Positions 48,239 through 51,203 of a stretch of 51,203 bases of DNA are shown piece by piece. The position numbers and the translations under genes were made by a program. Each line of letters begins with the position of its first letter. Within the stretch, counting starts at the first letter, position 1. This stretch comes from Catenovulum agarivorans YM01 (lineage in GTDB: Bacteria; Pseudomonadota; Gammaproteobacteria; Enterobacterales; Alteromonadaceae): positions 263,867 to 315,069 of the forward strand of contig NZ_JH767525.1 of the NCBI RefSeq assembly GCF_000281085.1. Reading direction: 5' to 3'. Below the pieces are notes generated by a model, which searched no databases, had not been told where the DNA came from, and was given only the letters and a program-made list of their open reading frames with translations.

Positions 48239-48285
48239 ATGAAACAACAAAAAACTTCGGGTTCAAATCCCCCCGGCTCCACCAC
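48239..48285 (+). other. Detached 5' end of the replication gene
   Basis: The ATG at 48239 opens MKQQKTSGSNPPGSTT and runs through the attR copy in the same phase in which the replication gene leaves attL. In the circular form the next residues would be SRTNTDHSRRIKPNEIKGLT. In the integrated form it instead runs into host DNA and stops at 48398, a 53-codon frame. The start has no strong ribosome site (AAGTATTT before it), a weak point of this model. Confidence 0.7.
48259..48285 (+). repeat. Attachment site, distal side (attR)
   Basis: Exact 27-bp copy of 39823-39849. Upstream is element sequence (ACTTC), downstream is host sequence beginning CACACGTTCC. Confidence 0.95.
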
Positions 48286-48396
48286 CACACGTTCCGCATC
48301 GTTCGATAAAGCACTAAAAACCCTTAAAAATCAACAAAATACACCATTCCTTGTTCGTATTCGTTCCTGTTTGTTTGGTAACATCCGCACTTTGTC

Positions 48397-48455
48397 GTAA
48401 CATTTTTAGTAACACCGGAGCATGTTACTAAAACCGGTGTTAGTAAAAATGTTAC
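48397..48455. promoter_or_regulatory. 22-bp palindrome with GTAACA repeats before the integrase relic
   Basis: Arms at 48397-48418 and 48434-48455 are complementary with one mismatch; further GTAACA and GTTAC copies lie at 48378 and 48424. The hexamer is the same as in the leader of the intact P4-type integrase at 8001, supporting common descent of the leaders. Confidence 0.65.
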
Positions 48456-48456
48456 T

Positions 48457-48591
48457 ATGCCTAGTGTCACTTTACCCTTAGACAACACTCAAATTAACAA
48501 TACAAAAGACAAAGAAAACAACTTGTTTGACGGTGAAGGTTTATTGCTGCGTGATAACCACATTTCAGTGTGCAAACTTATTCACAAATAA
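48457..48591 (+). pseudogene. Relic of a P4-type integrase (N-terminal fragment)
   Basis: 44 codons: MPSVTLPLDNTQINNTKDKE then NNLFDGEGLLLRD, then a divergent end and stop. The first 33 residues align with the N-terminus of the integrase at 8001 (MPKQVKPLTNTEISKAKAKD, then KEYNLSDGDGLSLRI). No later part of the gene is found. It reads away from ssrA at the usual distance, so an older element once sat at this ssrA site. Confidence 0.8.
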
Positions 48592-48673
48592 AAAGTGCAT
48601 TATAGTAAGCTCACATCAGTAGAGAAATAAATGCGTATTATACTGCGCTACATATATTGTAGTGGGGCTGACT

Positions 48674-48863
48674 ATGAAAACTGTAGACGTTGAAATGCAT
48701 CTCAATGAAACTTGGCAGACCATTTGCCAAGTTGAGTTTATTAGCAACCAAAAGACCATCCACTCAACCAACAAATTGAAACAGATACAGGCACCCCATC
48801 TTTACAGACACTCAACAAAGTGTTGAAGCCTATGGGTATGACAATGGGAGTGAAGCTTAAATA
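48674..48863 (+). pseudogene. Probable HTH regulator/HipAB-like relic
   Basis: An ATG at 48674 opens MKTVDVEMHLNETWQTICQV and soon stops; in another frame the DNA codes for QIETDTGTPSLQTLNKVLKP and then MGMTMGVKLK and TAA, which looks like the end of an XRE-type HTH antitoxin. The two need a frameshift to join. The pattern fits a decayed gene, perhaps a fused HipA/HipB remnant; only the HTH end is moderately convincing. Confidence 0.4.
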
Positions 48864-48977
48864 ACTTACAGATAATTATATCAAGCTCAGATATTCCGGT
48901 TATTAATAACAGCCAAGTGACATTAGTTGAAACATAGGTTATATTTTAGCCATTCACACAAACAAAAAGGCAAATGG

Positions 48978-49541
48978 ATGATTGCTAAACTAATTAGACT
49001 TCAAGCTTATTTCATTTTAATCATTGTTACCCTTTTATATTCTGCTTGCTCATATAGTAATTTACGCTTAATTGATTATAGCCAAATACATTGCAATGAT
49101 ATTGGTAAATGGATGAATTCTATTAAGCAAGAAATGCGAGAAGGATATAACCAAGATGAATATAAAGATATAAAACGGGCCGAGAGAGCAATAAAATCGA
49201 GACATCAACAATGCTTGAGAAACCAGCGTTTAGGTCAGAAACATAATGTACAGCCTGACTCCCTAAGCAAAAAGCAAACGCATCTACAACCAAACTTGCG
49301 TAACCGCAAGTATAACCAGCCAAACAGAAACAAATTCAAAACAACTGATAGTCAATTTACGGCTAGCAATCATGTGTATGATCACACGAAGGCCAAAGCT
49401 TGGGATACCTATTTTCAACTAGAGCCAAGATGTCGCCAGCAAAAACAAACCCAATCAGATTTCATTTATTGCGCAAATTCCAAAAAACAACAAAGAAAAC
49501 AATTTGAAATAATCTGGCAACAACAGTTAAATAGCAATTAA
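48978..49541 (+). CDS. Putative lipoprotein of unknown function
   Basis: About 187 residues from the ATG at 48978, which gives a lipoprotein signal MIAKLIRLQAYFILIIVTLL and YSAC with the lipobox cysteine; an upstream ATG at 48927 adds 17 residues before the signal. The mature part is polar, basic and Gln/Lys/Asn-rich with scattered cysteines. No domain recognised. It is flanked by relics on the left and the aldehyde dehydrogenase on the right. Confidence 0.6.
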   Translation: MIAKLIRLQAYFILIIVTLLYSACSYSNLRLIDYSQIHCNDIGKWMNSIKQEMREGYNQDEYKDIKRAERAIKSRHQQCLRNQRLGQKHNVQPDSLSKKQTHLQPNLRNRKYNQPNRNKFKTTDSQFTASNHVYDHTKAKAWDTYFQLEPRCRQQKQTQSDFIYCANSKKQQRKQFEIIWQQQLNSN

Positions 49542-49569
49542 ATCATTCCAACTAGTTAGACGCATCTCT

Positions 49570-51027
49570 GTGCAAAACATTTTAAAAAAACAAATCGCAA
49601 ACAAATCACTTATAAAACCAGGTTCATATTGCATTGATTCATGGTATGCACACAACAGTGATTTAGCTGTTATCAATCCTTACGATAATTCTATTCTAAT
49701 TGAATTAAGTGATTTTGATTTTAGCTTAACGAAAAAAGTATTAGATCAAGCCAAAAATTCTCAATCAGAATGGGCTGAAGTACCAGCTGAGGTTAAATCT
49801 AAGCTATTGTTTAATTGGTATAGATTAGTATTAGAAAACCAAGAAGACCTTGCAAAGTTGATCACGCTAGAGCAAGGAAAACCAATTAAAGAATCAATTG
49901 CAGAAACTGTGTACGCTGCACAATATATTAAGTGGTTTGCAGAAGAGTCCACGCGAATTTATGGTAGCGTATTAAATAGTGAAGCAGATCAGCAAATTCA
50001 AATCACGAAACATCCGATTGGTGTCGTTTCGCTAATTACCCCTTGGAATTTTCCAGCTGCAATGCTAACACGTAAAATGGCGCCTGCTCTTGCCGCTGGT
50101 TGCTCGATAATAGCAAAACCTTCAGAACTAACGCCTTTAACTGCATTAGCTTTAACAGAGCTAGCTTACCAAGCGGGTTTTCCAAATGGTTTAATACAAA
50201 CCATAGTTACGACTAGCCCAAAAGAATATTCGAAGCAAATCAACCAAAGCCATATTATTAAGAAGATTAGTTTTACAGGGTCTACTAGAGTAGGCAAAGA
50301 ATTAATAAGTCAATCCGCTGAAAATGTAACTAAATTATCTTTAGAGCTAGGTGGCAATGCCCCATTTATTATTTTTGAAGATGCAGATTTAGATCTTGCG
50401 GCAAGTGACCTAATCCAATCAAAATTCAGAAACAGTGGCCAAACATGTATATGTGTAAACAGAGTATTTGTTCACAGCAAGGTAAAGGCAAAATTCTTAC
50501 AAATCCTCATTGAGAAAGTCAGTGACATGGTTATGGGAAATGGCCTAACACCCAATACAGATCTTGGCCCAATAAGTAATCTTAGGCATATAAAGACAGT
50601 GCATAAATGGGTTGAGTCGAGCATAGTCCAAGGTGCACACGTGGCTTTTAAGTCTAAAGCGACCCCAAATAAGAACTTTTATCCTATAACTATTTTGGAC
50701 AATGTATCCAATCACATGGATATAGCACAAAATGAACTATTTGCACCTGTATTACCTATAATTGAATTTGCAGATAATGATGAAGCAATCACTCAAGCAA
50801 ACGATATCGTTGCTGGTTTAGCTGCATACGTATACTCAACAAATTATCAACAGCTGAAAAAAATACAGGATAGTTTAGAGTTTGGTATGTTTGGTTTTAA
50901 TACTGTCGCTTTGTCTGATGTAAAAGCCCCTTTTGGCGGAGTAAAACAGTCTGGAATTGGACGAGAAGGTTCATTTTTAGGAATAGAAGAATATTTAGAA
51001 GTTAAATACACTAAAGTTCAGTATTAA
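49570..51027 (+). CDS. gabD: NAD(P)-dependent succinate-semialdehyde dehydrogenase family
   Basis: 485 residues. The Rossmann segment TPWNFPAAMLTRKMAPALAA, then KPSELTPLTALAL, the catalytic glutamate in KLSLELGGNAPFIIFEDADL, and the catalytic cysteine in NSGQTCICVNR are all present. The length matches GabD, and the closing APFGGVKQSGIGREGS is typical of SSADH. It oxidises an aldehyde, likely succinate semialdehyde, to the acid; the substrate is not proven. GTG start at 49570. No gabT neighbour is visible. Confidence 0.85.
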   Translation: MQNILKKQIANKSLIKPGSYCIDSWYAHNSDLAVINPYDNSILIELSDFDFSLTKKVLDQAKNSQSEWAEVPAEVKSKLLFNWYRLVLENQEDLAKLITLEQGKPIKESIAETVYAAQYIKWFAEESTRIYGSVLNSEADQQIQITKHPIGVVSLITPWNFPAAMLTRKMAPALAAGCSIIAKPSELTPLTALALTELAYQAGFPNGLIQTIVTTSPKEYSKQINQSHIIKKISFTGSTRVGKELISQSAENVTKLSLELGGNAPFIIFEDADLDLAASDLIQSKFRNSGQTCICVNRVFVHSKVKAKFLQILIEKVSDMVMGNGLTPNTDLGPISNLRHIKTVHKWVESSIVQGAHVAFKSKATPNKNFYPITILDNVSNHMDIAQNELFAPVLPIIEFADNDEAITQANDIVAGLAAYVYSTNYQQLKKIQDSLEFGMFGFNTVALSDVKAPFGGVKQSGIGREGSFLGIEEYLEVKYTKVQY

Positions 51028-51112
51028 TTAGCCTATTTTTGATTATCAAGGAAATTATAAAAAGGCTAATCAATATGATTGTTAGATATGACTTTTTTTG
51101 GATGGTATAAAC

Positions 51113-51145
51113 GAAAAAGGCCCACTCGATGAGTGGGCCTTTCTC
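51113..51145 (-). terminator. Terminator of the rRNA operon
   Basis: AAAGGCCCACTC and GAGTGGGCCTTT form a 12-bp stem with a three-base loop, with T tracts on both strands. It lies just after the 5S gene on the minus strand and can also stop gabD transcription. Confidence 0.9.
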
Positions 51146-51156
51146 TTAAATTAAAA

Positions 51157-51203
51157 GCCTGGCAGTGTGCTACTCTCACATGGGAACTCCCAAACTACCA
51201 TCG
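51157..51203 (-). rRNA. rrf: 5S ribosomal RNA, 3' part
   Basis: The minus-strand end ATGTGAGAGTAGCACACTGC and CAGGC matches the 3' end of gammaproteobacterial 5S rRNA. The gene runs off the window, so the rest of an rRNA operon lies to the right on the minus strand. Confidence 0.93.

Larger units (their letters stand above)
39850..48285. mobile_element. 8.4-kb integrative element in ssrA
   Basis: Bounded by exact 27-bp direct repeats. Content in order: replication endonuclease (gpA-like, HUH), a small acidic protein, a minus-strand membrane protein, excisionase, integrase, a RelB/RelE-like pair, a HigB-like plus HTH-metallopeptidase pair, and a 51/300-residue cargo operon. There are no capsid, tail, conjugation or terminase genes. 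It looks like a rolling-circle-replicating integrative plasmid or satellite. AT-rich, like its host. Confidence 0.93.

Noticed and set aside
48927-48977. Longer start for the lipoprotein gene
   Set aside because: It would put 17 polar residues before the lipoprotein signal; the ATG at 48978 fits better.

Overview
The window looks like the chromosome of a marine gammaproteobacterium of the Alteromonadales type. It is AT-rich, with a psp-sap block, a tig-clpP-clpX-lon-hupB-ppiD block, a TonB receptor, a secreted metzincin, a tmRNA with tag ANDETYALAA and a proteobacterial 5S rRNA. Genus is not certain; something near Catenovulum or Alteromonas is a guess.

Layout. 1-8166: right-hand part of a mobile element integrated at the 3' end of a tRNA-Ser(GGA) gene. 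It carries a P4-type integrase, an AlpA-like regulator, unknown genes, a TOPRIM primase-DUF927 helicase fusion, and a repeat-rich non-coding zone that looks like a replication origin. Its far end lies outside the window. 8167-39848: ordinary core chromosome. This holds tRNA-Ser, nadA, phhB, pspCBA, divergent pspF-sapABCDF, ppiD, hupB, lon, clpX, clpP, tig, a tRNA cluster (Pro, Arg, His, Pro), a chemoreceptor, yjbQ, a CheX-like gene, small conserved genes, a PLP enzyme, a TonB receptor, ygiQ, a protease and ssrA. 39850-48285: a complete 8.4-kb integrative element in ssrA, bounded by a 27-bp direct repeat. It encodes an HUH replication endonuclease, excisionase, integrase, two toxin-antitoxin-like pairs and uncharacterised cargo. 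48286-48900: debris of an older element, including a truncated P4-type integrase and an HTH-like relic. 48978-51203: a lipoprotein, an aldehyde dehydrogenase and the 3' end of an rRNA operon on the minus strand.

Most interesting point. The replication gene of the ssrA element has no start codon in the integrated state: its frame runs open through the attachment site into the tmRNA gene with no ATG, GTG or TTG for about 150 codons. At the opposite end of the element an ATG (48239) opens a frame that enters the other attachment copy in exactly the same phase. Circularisation would fuse the two into one frame of about 628 codons. Integration therefore appears to decapitate the replication initiator and excision to restore it, a recombination switch that makes replication depend on excision.

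Core logic. psp genes respond to envelope stress; sap encodes a peptide-type ABC importer; lon, clpXP, tig, hupB and ppiD form the usual proteostasis block, with a recognisable heat-shock promoter before lon.
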